64,000 nt of DNA. Origin: Nephromyces sp. MM_2019. Taxonomy: Eukaryota > Apicomplexa > Aconoidasida > Nephromycida. Location of the stretch: positions 1,838 to 65,837 of the forward strand of contig JADHZB010001308.1 of assembly GCA_015657535.1 (NCBI GenBank), read 5' to 3'. Below are positions 12,801-25,400 of this stretch, one piece after another (position 1 is the stretch's first letter; every line of letters starts with the position of its first letter). The position numbers were made by a program, and so were the translations under genes. The notes below the pieces were generated by a model, which was not told the DNA's origin, did no database searches, and saw only the letters and a list, made by a program, of their open reading frames with translations.

Positions 12801-15800
12801 AGGGAAGATATTTTACAGTAAATATGTAGGTGGTGTAATTAATTTTATATACTCTTTCTTGTTCTCCTTCCGTTTCATTCCCTCGAAAAATAGTGAGGTT
12901 TACTATCAAAATGCTTCTGCCTCAAAAGCCTACCCTTCGCATGATTCGGCTCAATCCGCGTCTTCTTCCTGTTCTGCTGCTTGCTTACTTCCGGCTTCAT
13001 CGTCGGCCCATGATGAATACTATGATTTCAGTATGACTGCCGATTGCCACAGTAACAAGCATGAGTATAGCACTATTGCTAATTGGAAACAGATAAGCTC
13101 TAGGCGACATCTTTTGCATACACTGTATCGCACACTTACTGATTTGGCATCTTCGTTTATTTCCATGCTGAAAAAGTTAGGCTACTCCTTTATAGATGCT
13201 TTTTTATTCAAGAAGATTAGCTTTCTGCTTCTAAGCTCTTACGTCGTAGCTAAAGGGCTTAGTTTTAACGAGTGGCTGTTTTCTGGCGTTAGAGCGAAGG
13301 AGGAGCACTCAAACGTTTTATCTTCCTTGTCCTTTCCGCCAGTTTTGATATCGGAGGACGAAGATCAGGATAATTTGCAACAGAATATAGACCTTCAGCA
13401 ACGCACTAGTTCACGACTTTGCGTGTGGCCTAATGTGGACTCATCTTCTACCGTTGATTACCGAAAGGAGTTAAATAATGAGAAAAAGAAAATGGTAATT
13501 GATCATTCCTTAGGGATTGCTGAAGCTAGGGAAAGTAGTGGGACTCTGTTTTTTGAAGCTCGGAAAGACCGGGCCGGCAGACTGAAAGAGATACTAAGCA
13601 ATAAAGACTGCTATTCACAGGACCATGTGCATGAAAAACCAGAAAAAGCGCGTAGAGAATTTTTTGATGATTCCCTTCTTGCTGGATGTGTTTCAAATAA
13701 TAGGAAATATACGCAAGAGAGAAGTGTATTGACGAAATTTAAAATAGTTGAGGGAGATAGAAGCTTGCCTTGTGAAACACTAGAGGAAGAAATTAGTGAC
13801 GTACCAAGTCGAGTAAACTGTTTAGCGTATAAATTTGCATGCCAAAAACCTGCTATAGTAGAATCATCCTCCACATTTGTTTCCTCCACCATCTCCCGCA
13901 ATCAAGATTACTTCTTCAGCAAGCAAAAGCTGCTCCACGAGACTACGCAAGGGAAAAATATTCATTTATTAGCACGCAGAATGTGCCATTCAAACTCGCC
14001 TAAGCCGATGAGATCGTTGCTTCCAAGTCATCTTCCTCTACGAAGGCTTTCTACCTCATTTCCTTCGCTTTATCCTCCCACTGAGGTATCTTCTGTGGAT
14101 AATACTAATGGATACATGAGTTTGCGAAGTAATTCAGTGACCCGGCCGCCTTCACTTCCTGCAGGCTCTATTGAAAATTTCTTCAGCACTACAGATTTCG
14201 CATATTCTGCAAGGTTACGCAATTCTGCTGCTACATCTTCGTCGGTGCTTCAAACATCTGCAGAAAGGCATGAAAAAGGTACCTTTTTCAATCGCCTGGT
14301 AGGAGGTAATCATTTTTCTCCGCAATTTTTGCCTTCTTTCGATAATTCTGAGGGGAATCATTTGCTTACGCCTTCTTTACCGAATCCCGGTTATAATGAG
14401 GAGCATTCGTCTTTCGAAAGTAGTCGAGCCAGAGATGGGGAGCTCTTCTCCGATAGAAATTCCTCAAATATTCCTAGAAAAACGTCAGATAACAGTTCGA
14501 AGTTTTGGAATGATTTCTTGAAATTTCCTGGTTGGGCAATAAGCTCTTCACTGCATGTGATAATGCTCTGGCTGGTCCTCTGGTTTTTATTATCGTTAAT
14601 CGTGTTTGCGTTTCCTCTTATCTTAGGCGTCATATTTGTTTTTTTCCTTGTTTTCCTGATGAAGGCTAGATTATTTGCTATTGCCAGACATCCAATATTT
14701 GTTAGCAGCTCAGCCAGCATGAGTTACCTGTTTAGGGCTATGCAAAAATTGCAAACTGAAATACAGTGCATATTGCTGCTGCCTCGAAGGTTTTCTGAAT
14801 ATTTCGCCGGAGGTACCATTTCCAAACACGAGGGAAAAAGCAAAGAATCGGATCATTTCAGCTCAATGTCATTCTCGTGTCATTCTTCGCCTATTCCAGG
14901 AGACGCCAGCTACTCTTCCCCCACCTTGTTGCCTCGTCTTGCCATCGACGCGAGACTTATATTGCCAGACAGTGCTGCTTGTAGACCAATAAAGTTAGAG
15001 GCCTCTGCGAGCGTATCTGAAGATGCTTGTAAGTTAAACAGCAGTGAAACTCCAATTTCTAGAGTAGAGGTGGAATCAAATCGTTTTCCTGATGAAGTTT
15101 TACAGAGGCTCATTGAGGATCACGAGTTTATGGGATCCGAGATAATTCCAGATGCTATTTCCTATCAACTATCTGCTAAGGAGAAAAACTGTGAGGGTGA
15201 TAACCCGGGAGAAGCTGCGTCAATTTACTCTTTTTTTCCCGCTCTGAATAGTTTGGCATCAGAAACTTTTCCAGATGCAAGTTCAGCGCCTCTTGCGCGA
15301 AAAATTGATTCTGAGACACTTTCGTGGACGGAGAAAGTTGAAAAGCTACGCAAGGCTTCAACTGATGCTTCCATCATAGAAAGAGAGTGCATTTCCCCTG
15401 TTGAAGACGATTCGAAAGGGTATCTTTTGGATGATGACGCTGCTGCGCGGAAAAATCTTGCTTCCTCGAAATTGCTCGCAGCTTCGTTTCTCAAAAACGC
15501 TCCTCCTGCTACTCCACTCACCCCGTTGACATTTCCCTCAAAGGTCATTGCTAAAAATCATCCGGAAACCTCCTCCAGCCCACCACATGAACCCCAAACG
15601 CCTATATGGAAATCATTACCAAAGTCCACGCTGCATAGAGTAACTTCCTCTCAAGAACCGCACAGCGAGATACGGAATATCAGCCACTCACTGCTTGGAT
15701 CAGTGTCTGATTCTTCGTCTCACATACATCCTCTGCCTCCATGCTCACCTCATACGCAATTACCCCGCTTAGCATCGTTTGTTTCCGCGGTTTCTGAATA

Positions 15801-16527
15801 TGCTTCTCCTTTACCTCACTTCAGTTCTCCTCTAGCTGTGTCTAGCCCAACAGCGACCTTCTTCCATACTCGTTCATCCTCCACTACTCTCGGAAACAGC
15901 AGTCGCAGTGGTGACCTCTGTAGCCCGCAGTCCCGAGCTTTTCGCGCCTTTGAATTCAGCAACGAAGCTACAGTTCCACCCTTCGCTGCTACTGATGACA
16001 TTATCCCAGAGAAGCAGCGATCTGAAGATCTTCAGCTTGACTCTCTGGCATCACCATCTTCTTCCTATGGATTCTTCAACAATCTGGTGAAGGGGGCATT
16101 TCATACTGCGAACAATATCTCTTTGCTGAATCGGGCTGCGGTGAAGTTTGGCTCATTATTTTCTGCGTCTAGTGGCGTATTAAGTGACGAATCTTCTCAA
16201 TTGGCATCACATGATGCATCAGCTTTAGATAAAATCCCTCAAGTCTACGAGGGAGAGAATCAAGAAGGCTCAAGTAGTGCTTTCTCTTCTTTACGGCTAT
16301 GGAAAGCAAACTCTTTATATTTACCAATCAAGTTAGCTGTGGAAAATGTTCAAGCCAAGGTGAAGGGAGAATCGCCTTCAAATGGCTCTTTCAAGCATGG
16401 AAGCTCCCCAAGGCTGCAGAAGGCCTCGGAAAAGGGACGGAAGCTGAAAGATTCTTCCCGTTCAATGAGGAAGCAGGCGGATAAATCTGGAGGGAGCAAG
16501 AAAAAGAGGAGCCGGAGGGTGAAGTGA
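9898..16527 (+). CDS. Large unknown membrane protein, three exons
   Basis: Three exons join in phase: 9898-10310 (donor GTATGC), 11128-11177 (TTTTCAG acceptor, GTGAGT donor) and 12539-16527 (stop TGA), giving about 1483 residues. I do not recognise the family. The N-terminal 150 residues look folded. The third exon has hydrophobic stretches near residues 255 and 376. A strong hydrophobic block of about 40 residues near 815-865 is probably a helical hairpin, containing LHVIMLWLVLWFLLSLIVF. The rest is Ser-rich, low in conserved features, and ends in a basic tail (KKKRSRRVK) that could be a nuclear-type or membrane-surface basic patch. The intron between exons 1 and 2 holds a perfect 17-bp inverted repeat. 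The start at 9898 is the first ATG of the frame; an upstream non-coding or coding exon is possible. The splice model rests on phase agreement only. Confidence 0.6.
10798..10844. repeat. Perfect 17-bp inverted repeat with 13-nt loop
   Basis: The arms at 10798-10814 and 10828-10844 are exact reverse complements (TTCTAAGCTTTAAATTT). The repeat lies in the first predicted intron of the large membrane-protein gene, so the transcript could fold here. Confidence 0.97.
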
Positions 16528-19500
16528 TGCAGATATTTAGATTATGCCTTTAGATGAAGGTCAGTGCATTTTTGTGTGGTTTAGGAGAATTTGGAGGGTG
16601 ATGAATGTATTTTTTAAAGGGGAATCGCTTGAGCAGTGTTTTTTGCCTAGTATTGGCTGTTGCTTTTATATAGAAAGGGTGAGTTCTAATTGTGTTTCCA
16701 TTATTGCAAAAGGTGGTTTCACGTGGTGTTTTGCCTTTTCTTTTTTCTGGAGCTTTGACTGCACAATTCTGTTTTTGCAACTTTCCCCTTTTTATATTAG
16801 ATATTGCTGTTTATTTTGTGAGACCGCTTTGTTTGATGTATTATACGAAGGTAGCTTTTGGGCTTAAAACTGATTTCATCTGCTGGTTTCTAGCAATTTG
16901 CAACCAAGAGGGTTCTCTTGTGCAGCATTCTTGATAACAACAGATTTAATTTGCTATTTCTTTCAGGAAAAGCTCTAATCATCGACGTGTTTCTCTATTC
17001 TTTTGGTGAAATCGGAGACGTTGAACTGATCCTGGAAAATGTTCAAACTCTACTAGCTTGTTTAATACTCCTAAAAAACCCTATACAGTGGACAATTTTC
17101 ATGTCCCTGGGTCCTATTGAAGTAATGAATTCCCTGTGCACTGTAACTAAGCTAGTGCTGACCGAAAGAGCAATCATAAACTCGTGAAATTTTATTAAAT
17201 ATAGACAAAGCTGGCTGCCTATCGACTTGAATTTCAAAAGAGTGGAGAATGCGAGATCGCACCTTCAGAAAATATCACACTATTAACGCTGCGCAGCATA
17301 TATTTTGTAGTCGTTGAGGCACACTTCTGCTGCAATATTAATTTTATGTGTGAAAGTGTTTTCTTGGTCGCTAATACGTTTTTTGTGACCATGAATAACT
17401 GAAGTGCTGATCTTGTTTTTACCATGGGTTGTTGCCTGCCTGTACTGAAGAATCCTACAGATTGTGGATATCGTTAGGTTTTTGATCACAGCTGCATTCT
17501 TGTGGTGAAATTCTTTATTTTTGTCACGAATATTGCGTTTATTATATCCTAAGGAGAGTTCTAACCTTAGCCTTACTGGATGAGTGCGACTTTTGCTGTG
17601 CTATAAGCGTCCCCTTGCTGTGTATAAAATTAACATAAATGCTTAAGATGCTAAATGCTGCTGGGTAACTAGTAGTGCTAATTCTTACTTATAGTTCCTT
17701 AATGTTTTCAACCTGCACTTGTATGGGTACCGATATGTTGCCTTTGTGTGTGCGTAAGGGCACGAAGAAAGCATGTTATTTTTAGTTCTTTGCTCGTTTT
17801 TGAATGACTAAAGGGACCTAGTTGAATAGAATGGCAGAGTATAAAACTGGGTAGTGAAACCGAGGCAACGCATCGGTTATAATTGTTGCAAAGCTACACG
17901 TCAGCCATGCAGTTGGTGCTCAAATCTCTGGTTTTTTGGGAGTAATATCGTCAGCCATTCACTCACTGAAATATCTCTGATATGACTAAACGAAAAAATG
18001 GCAGTCCTGTGACTATTACAGCATGGGTATTGCGAGACCTAGCTCACGCTATACCTATCCAGCAGTACTTCTTGCGCAAGTAATTTCTATTTTAGAATGA
18101 ATTAGTGCTGAAAAAAGGAGTAAGTACGAGCTAATTTGGACCGGGGACGTACTGCATTTTTTTCTGCATCTTTAGGAAACAGTAGCTTCTAGTAGGTGCG
18201 CAGGGTAATTCTCCTCTCTCTTGCGTTAGAGTGTAGCTTCTTTTGTATTCTGGGACTAGAATGATTAAGCTGCCCGTTGGCTATTTTCAGGCTTTTACCT
18301 ACCTATGCAGAATTCCTGCAATACGCCTTCTGCAGGACACTTGATGTTTTAATGAAGCGTGCGCTTTGCTATCTTGGCATTTTCCTCAAGTAACCTTTGC
18401 TGAGTAAGAATATATTACTAGATTGTTGCATTCGCAACTTCAACTTAGGCTATATATAGGTGCGGAGGATCCCTTGTCTTTTACTTAACTAGCTTATGCT
18501 TAGAGGAGTGGTGTGTGCACTTCCCGCTGCGGGCAAAGAATGGACACACAAAATTTTCTAGTTGCAGAGCTATTGATGGATGCATGTGAGTCTTACTACG
18601 CAGGTAAGGAGCATATATATGCTGGTCATTCCGGCTGCTAAGCTTGGTGGTAGCAATGAGAGAGCCAACATTTTATCGTGTCTTGCATTATCGACTGGTC
18701 ACTGCGCTAATTGGACTATCGGCTTGCAACTGGGCGATCAATTTAATTCATGAACCCGTAAAAACGTCTATTCGTAGCTAAACGAGCATTCTCAGTACTT
18801 GGCAGGCTTCACCAACTTCCTGGGGACTCTAGTACGATAGTGAAGCATTGCTAGTCGGACTGTTCATGCCTTCAGAAAGCTAAAAAACTTTCCATGTGCC
18901 TAGGGATTTCAGAAACGAATATAGCGGCTTTAAACAAAGATTTTTGTTTTTTTATCCGCGAAAAAAAAGGGCCAGATAGCACACACTACAAGCATCTCAA
19001 GAAACTCTGATAACAGCGTTTTATTTACTTTTATTATTAGAGAGTTACATTACAGCTTTATAGAATTTTTTTTGAGTGCATTCATTGCCTCATTTTGTCA
19101 ACTTCTTCCATTGCAACCTGCTGAAATATCGCGTCTCATTACAGTGTAAACGCAAAATCTTTCATTTGCAAGTGCAGAAAACACGGATAAACCAAGCATC
19201 CCGAAATTCCTAGTCCCAACGTGTAATGCAATGGAATTACCATGACTGTGGATATGCTATACTTTACATCATATGAATGCGGGTAAGCGGGTCAAATCTA
19301 ACAGTTTCAACCTCGGAAATTCGCAGGAGACTTATGCACAGCTTGGGAGCTGGAATGTTGTAGAGCTCTAGCTGTATCTTTAAGTATGTCTTCAATGCTG
19401 CCTTCAGAGGAAACTTCGGGAAGCGAGTGCAGCTGAGCTAGTCTTACTTGCGCTTGGGTTCTTCAAAGGCTTAAATTTCTGGTACTATACTTTGCTCTCT

Positions 19501-19860
19501 AAACTTTTTGAACCAGTCAAGAATTTGAGAGTAAAGATTCAATCTAAATGTATCATTGTGTTGACTTCCATAGCATAGTGTAAGCGAACGCAAAAACTAT
19601 AAAAGCTAGCTATTTTCGTTCAGTTGCAAAGAACTATCCATTGCGCTGCTAATAAAAATGACTCCTGAAAGTTATTTCGAGCGATACAATTTATAAAATT
19701 AAACTATTGAGCTAGAGGCCACCAGTTCACCAGCATAGTGGCACGTACTGTTGGGGCATCGAAAGCATTTTCCTTCGTTGTAAAACGACTTTAAGAAGAT
19801 CGCGCTCACTATCAACAGGAATAAGCTTGGCAGAAAAAAATCCACTAAACTGCTTTAAAT
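16528..19860. other. Unassigned region downstream of the large gene
   Basis: ORFs here are short and unconvincing. The first part is T-rich on the plus strand and probably includes the 3' UTR of the upstream gene. Around 19-20 kb the plus strand turns A-rich, which elsewhere in this window goes with minus-strand transcription. Confidence 0.4.
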
Positions 19861-20323
19861 TAACCTCTGAAGGTCACACGTAGTCTCTAGTGACCGCGCA
19901 TTGCACTGAGGAAGACTTCCAGCAGTAGTATTTCAAGAAAAAAGCTATCAACGATCAGAACAACAGATTTTAATATCAAGACGTCAGCAGGAGTACTTAT
20001 ATACGCAGCAAAAGCCTTGCCTATCCATCTATACAGTGCTTCAGCACGAAAATATCAAGAAACGGCTACAGTATACCATATTTAAAGACGCCTTGTAGCA
20101 AGAGAAGAAAAACTTTGTGTACCATATTGCTAGCTTTGCACGAAATCAATTCCGCTTATGCAGCTAGTAACACGAAAGAGTAAACTCCACAGGTTACACG
20201 TGCGTGCTACAAAACTGGAAATGCATTGTATTACCAATATATCATTAAACACTAAGCCATGAAATTTCTCTGGTTATTAGAAAGCCAATGATATAAAAAA
20301 GCTGTATTTCAGCCCAAACTTAC

Positions 20324-21457
20324 AGACATGGCATGCTTTTATAAACCAGAGTAACACTATTAGCATATTGTTAACACATAATCAGTATGAGCCTAGTAGC
20401 CTGCAAAATTGTAATACCTGAGTGATTCGAGTTTATTTTACTCAAAGTATTCGACGACAAAGTAATATCAAAAAATTTAATTTCTTGCAGTGCAGCTCGC
20501 TGAGGGCCCCTGTTTCCAAGTGATGATATACATCCAACTATAATAGGTCTTTTGCAACCCAAATTTTCTCAATTTCGCATCAACAAGGGAACAATTTCAT
20601 ACCTTTAATCAAATTTGTGCACCTAGAGTTGCTCGCCTAGAAACGAACAAAAGTTAAAACATCAAAAAAACACCTTAAATCTCAGTAATTCTCCGCTTTC
20701 TTCATAGTATGTAGATAAATTTTAACTCGTTCATAACTTGTTGCTCATTACTGTTCTTTCTGCGGCCTTATAGGCCAAAGTGCTCAACAAATAACTACAA
20801 AAATTTAATACCAAAGATAGCAAGGCTTGTGCACCTTCCAATTAAGCAGCAGCTTCACTAGCTTTGAGAAAAAAATTGCTCTCACAGAGCTATATTCGGC
20901 CACAAATGCTGATAAAAGTGCTTTAAGCCTTCGATTCTGACTGCAGTGTAGTCTGTAAGACGGGAAAAAGAACATAATAAAGCCATAAATGAACTAAATA
21001 AGAGACAGCATAGTAACACTGATGCAGTTATACGCACACAAAAATAAAAGCTTGCAATTGGGAAAAAGTTGCAGCACACACATTCCTAAACAACTACTAA
21101 AGCCGAAAAATTTTAAAAATTAACAAAGTCTAGGAACTCTCGAGAAAGCAGAGCAGAAAAAAAAGCACAACATAACGGACTGCTATATATCAGAGAAGCA
21201 TGAAACCAAAACATACAAAAAAAATAATATGATACTAGCAAAAAGCTAATCCGGAAATTTAGTGACCAAACATCAGATTTACTGGGGTAAATATCATGCC
21301 ACACATTACAATGCTATCAGTATATGCCTCTCAATACTAAACACAAGTATGAACCTCAAAAAATAATATCAAATACCTTTTTAAACTCCTCGGAATATAA
21401 GAGAAAACTTTTTATCAAACTGTCTTCTGATCCAATCATTTGCTCAACCAGCCCTTC
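20324..21457 (-). CDS. Exon cluster of an unknown minus-strand gene (3' part)
   Basis: Several short exons with matching phases read on the minus strand. 21457-21377 follows a CTCTCTGCGACAG acceptor and encodes EGLVEQMIGSEDSLIKSFL and onward. 20952-20886 follows TTTTTCCCGTCTTACAG and encodes YTAVRIEGLKHFYQHLWPNI. A 15-nt microexon at 20766-20752 is weak. 20509-20418 encodes GPQRAALQEIKFFDITLSSN and onward. 20356-20324 encodes LLWFIKACHV with a GTAAGT donor. A further exon near 20.0 kb (LYRWIGKAFA) is possible. I do not recognise the protein. The first exon here is phase 0 and fits directly after the coiled-coil exon ending at 22564, so this may be the 3' part of the gene annotated next. The end of the gene is not located. 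Confidence 0.45.
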
Positions 21458-22481
21458 CTGTCGCAGAGAGAAAGTTATGCAAAAGGACAATATACACGTG
21501 TTTAACTTCAATATAGTAGCATGAAACACGCTTCCTCCAATCTTCCGCAAATTATTGTAAAATATCAACAAACTACACAGGATTCAAAGAAATTTCTCCC
21601 ATAAACTAATGATAAAGATGTACTCTTTGACAATATCATTATCAGTGATAGTCTGGGCAAAAACAAATTCCAGAAAAGACGAAAAACTAGAGGTATTCGC
21701 CATCACAAATAACACACCCCACATCACATTTATCACTGCTTCAAATGACTAAATGAGCAAGGACAATATCTCCAAAAGCAAATCAGACAAACATCTCAGT
21801 ATGAAGCTATCGATACTACAAAGAGGCTCAAAAATTTACAACAATACAACAATAGCATAAGACAGCTTCTACAACCTACTAGACTATGAGCAAGCAAAAA
21901 GGAAGCACTAGTAGAGGAAATTCTTTCTAGTACCTGTTTAAAATATCATCTTTTACAAGAATAATATCTAAATAACGCGCAAAAACGCCATTAAAAAACC
22001 AAAATTAGCAGTTTCTCCTAAGCTAAAGTGTAATCTTTTAAATACACAAAAAGGCCCAATAAGCCTTTTTTTTATCCAAAGCATGTATAAACGTAAACTG
22101 AATATTCACTCTACTCGCGCAAAATTCCACACTTTTTCTGGATGTGCGTGTGTGCCAAGGGTGTGCGTGTGCGGAGGCGGATATTTATATGTGGTTTGTT
22201 GAGACGCTTGGGTATTTGGATGTCTTTCTAATCGATTTAAACCTGCAACAGCTTGCAAGCTAAAGACTAAATAAACTATGTTTTTTCAGTCAATATCGTC
22301 CAGATATTATAATACCCGCTGACTTGTGTAGCAAAAGATAAAAAACTATCAAAAAGTCCACAAAAAAAAAGCATTTCCCTGTCCTCCCAGGTCTCGGAAG
22401 AAGTTCCTTCTATGCTTGCTTCCTCATGCTTTCAATACACTCCAAAAATTTATCCGGAAAAGCATCCACTACAAGAGCAGC

Positions 22482-22495
22482 AGTGACTAGTCACT
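22482..22495. repeat. 14-bp perfect palindrome around a TGA codon
   Basis: AGTGACTAGTCACT reads the same on both strands. It overlaps the minus-strand TGA at 22493-22491 that may end the coiled-coil gene. Confidence 0.9.
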
Positions 22496-25400
22496 TTATT
22501 TCAACTTTCAAAGTGCTATGCTGGATAAGATCTCTAAAAATATGCAAATATCGAAGTTCTCACATTTTGATTAGTCAGGTAGGCTCTTTCATCTTTCAAT
22601 TCCTTATTACATTGCCGTAGCTTTTCCTAAAAAAAATTTCAGTTTAACATACCAGTCCACACAAACTTTAATCCACTTGCCAGTACGTGTTAGACAAGAA
22701 GGATGAAGCCCTCCATCATGGTAAGGGTAACTGCTTCAGTGCAAAAGAGAGCGGGTTTACAAGTGAATTTACTTCACCTTTTCAAACAGAGGGAGGTAAA
22801 CCTTTGGCTACCAACCAAGCTTGAAAAATCACAAATGTTTCACTCAAAATAAAAGTAGCAGACAAAAATTATTGGAAAATCCAGCGGCTTATTTGCCGCG
22901 TAAAACCATAATCCTCAACCAATCGTGTAGAAAAAAGAAAAAACTAATAAAGTGGCTCGAATATAAGCAATCAGAGTTGATGGGGAGGCAAGGCTATTCA
23001 TTTAATAAGGGTTTAGGGTTTAGGGTTTACTCCAGAAAAAAATACATTAAAAAGTGCCAGAATTAAGAAGCAATCGCAAACTAATAAGAGTATAGTCAAT
23101 GCGGTAAACAGAAAACATTCAACAAAAATTTCCCCACTGCAGCAAAAACCATTTGTAATAGATAAAGTATAAATGCTAGAAACCTCACGAGTTCAGTGTG
23201 CATGGACCGAAACTCCTCCTCAGATTTTTTCTTCATTCGCATGTTTTTATTCTAAGCGAAGCAAGCAACGGTAACAGATAAAATAAATTTTTACCAAAAA
23301 TACTCAAAATGTCAAGTATTTCAAGTGGAAGAGGCTTAAGTAGTCTTATCCTCTGCTCTAGAAGCTTATACACCAACCTCATTATTTACTAATTTCTCTT
23401 CTTGCAATAATAGCACGCAAGGCAAAGAACACACAAACTTCTTCATAATTAGTTAACAAAACAAATCATGCAATTACGAAACAAAAGTACGCTTCTTTCT
23501 ATTATAGAGGCAGGAATAAGAATTGACAATAGGTGACCAAGCCAAGAAAGGGTCACACAGAAAAATAGTTTTTCCAAAGTAAAGTAACAAGCTTCATAAA
23601 GAAAGGAAAAAACTTGACTTTGTAGCTGTACACTGCTCTGCTCGCTAAAAAACCTTAACGAAATGGACTCCACCACACGTGAAAATTTAGACACTTGAGA
23701 TACTATACTACGAAGCACAAGGTCCTCTACAAATATACTAACCAGTAAGAGGAAAACAAAGAGAAGATGAAGAAAGCAAAAAACTATACAGTAAAAAAAA
23801 AGACACACAGACACACTACAGAAAAATAGTAGACAGAAAGCAGCATCAATTTTGAAGCAGATGACCGTCATACTGTTGACACAGAAAGAGTTGCCGAGGC
23901 GATCTTAATATCTAGACACACGGAACAGTCAAAGAGGTAGCAAAGAATTCAGCTTAAGTTTAAATTCGGTGAAACAGCAAAATATAATGAAACCAGCAGG
24001 TTTAGCCAAAAAAAGCGACGATTTTGAGAAAAGAATAAACTTATCCACAAAGAAATAGAGAGAAGAACAGACTACAGGCATATATCATACAGAACCACGT
24101 ATCAAACGCGAGCTAAAAAGAGTAAACAAGTGCGTTGCTCTCTCAAAAGAGAGTAGCATGTTCTCTCTAGCAATGCTATTGCTAAGTAATACAATTAAAG
24201 GCTGCACTATAACTACATTGCAACACTGAATACCAGGAGAAAATTGCTGGGAACTAGCGCCAAAGTTAAACGCAAGAAAGAAGCAAATAACAGCAGAGAC
24301 GCGTATACATGTATATGCAAAGCATTCCAACTGTAGGCTAGCTATGATGCTTTCAACTTCACGATTTTCAACGAGTGCAACATAGAGCATATACAGAGGG
24401 GGTATGAAACAGTTAATACAATGAAGAAGAATACCACTATTAGCGATAAATGTTTGACTGTGCAAAACCTGCAACAAAAAAGAAGAGATCAAGCTGAAAA
24501 GCTACTTTCCAAGTCCTTGAAGCACCACCTACACATGAAAAAAAATTTCTATTTGGAGACCCAACTCCTGCTTTTCATCCCCACAAAAAATATTCGCTGA
24601 CGGGGGTCAAGATAAAGGGAAGTTTTCAAACTGATGAAATAGCATTTCAAAATATATAACATTTCAACAGGTGAGAAATATGAAAAGGGAGAGGGGGGGG
24701 AGTTAGGAAAGAAAAAGAAATGAAGAGCAGAAACAGATGCAGAAGATCAGGCTACCGGAAGAGGTTATACAATTAGCTATCGGGATTTACATTTTACAAT
24801 AAGCCGAAGAAACCATAAATTGTGCGTGATGACTATAACACAATCACACCCACAACCACCTACCATCGTATCCAAATGAGCAGCAAATTCAACTTCCAAA
24901 GAATGCTCCAACTGAATTAGAGAACAGGCTAAAATGCATGAATTCCCTACGTGGCAGATCCGTGAAAAAGACAAATCCCGGGAGGTAATCGAAGCAAGAT
25001 GAAAAATATAAGCAAAAAAAAACAAATTTTTACTCAGGTTAGGCAAAATAAAAATATATAGCATATGCGTTCCCGAGAAAGGAGAATCTTCGCAGAAACA
25101 GAGGGGAACAAAATAGTAAATACGACAAGATTTGCAAAAATAAACTGAAAGCGACAAAAAAATTATGGCAGGTGCACCTGAGAATGAAGTTCAAAATGAT
25201 TGGCAGATAAAATCACAAAAAAAAATATTCGAGAAAATTCCACATGCATTCAAGGACGATTAGCATTAGTCATCACTAATACTCTCCAGTAGCGAGAATA
25301 AGAAGGACGACAGGCAGAGCACATCACAAAAATTGGAAGAGAAACATCAAACGATATCAATCCAAGAGTCAAAATAAGCTGTAATGCTGAGTTAGTATAG

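Noticed and set aside
16544..16867. 107-codon frame just after the large gene
   Set aside because: It lies in the likely 3' UTR; T-rich sequence produces Phe/Cys/Leu-rich frames by chance.
22030..22080. Terminator-like AAAGGC/GCCTTT stem with T run
   Set aside because: Bacterial-type terminators are not expected in this nuclear eukaryotic sequence, and the stem is short.
23449..23871. Whole 140-aa minus-strand ORF as one exon
   Set aside because: The Phe/Leu/Cys-rich first part is a T-rich intron; only 23737-23614 (perhaps extended) looks coding.
24085..24492. Whole 135-aa minus-strand ORF as one exon
   Set aside because: An intron-like GTATTC donor follows the short conserved-looking start; the rest has intron-like composition.
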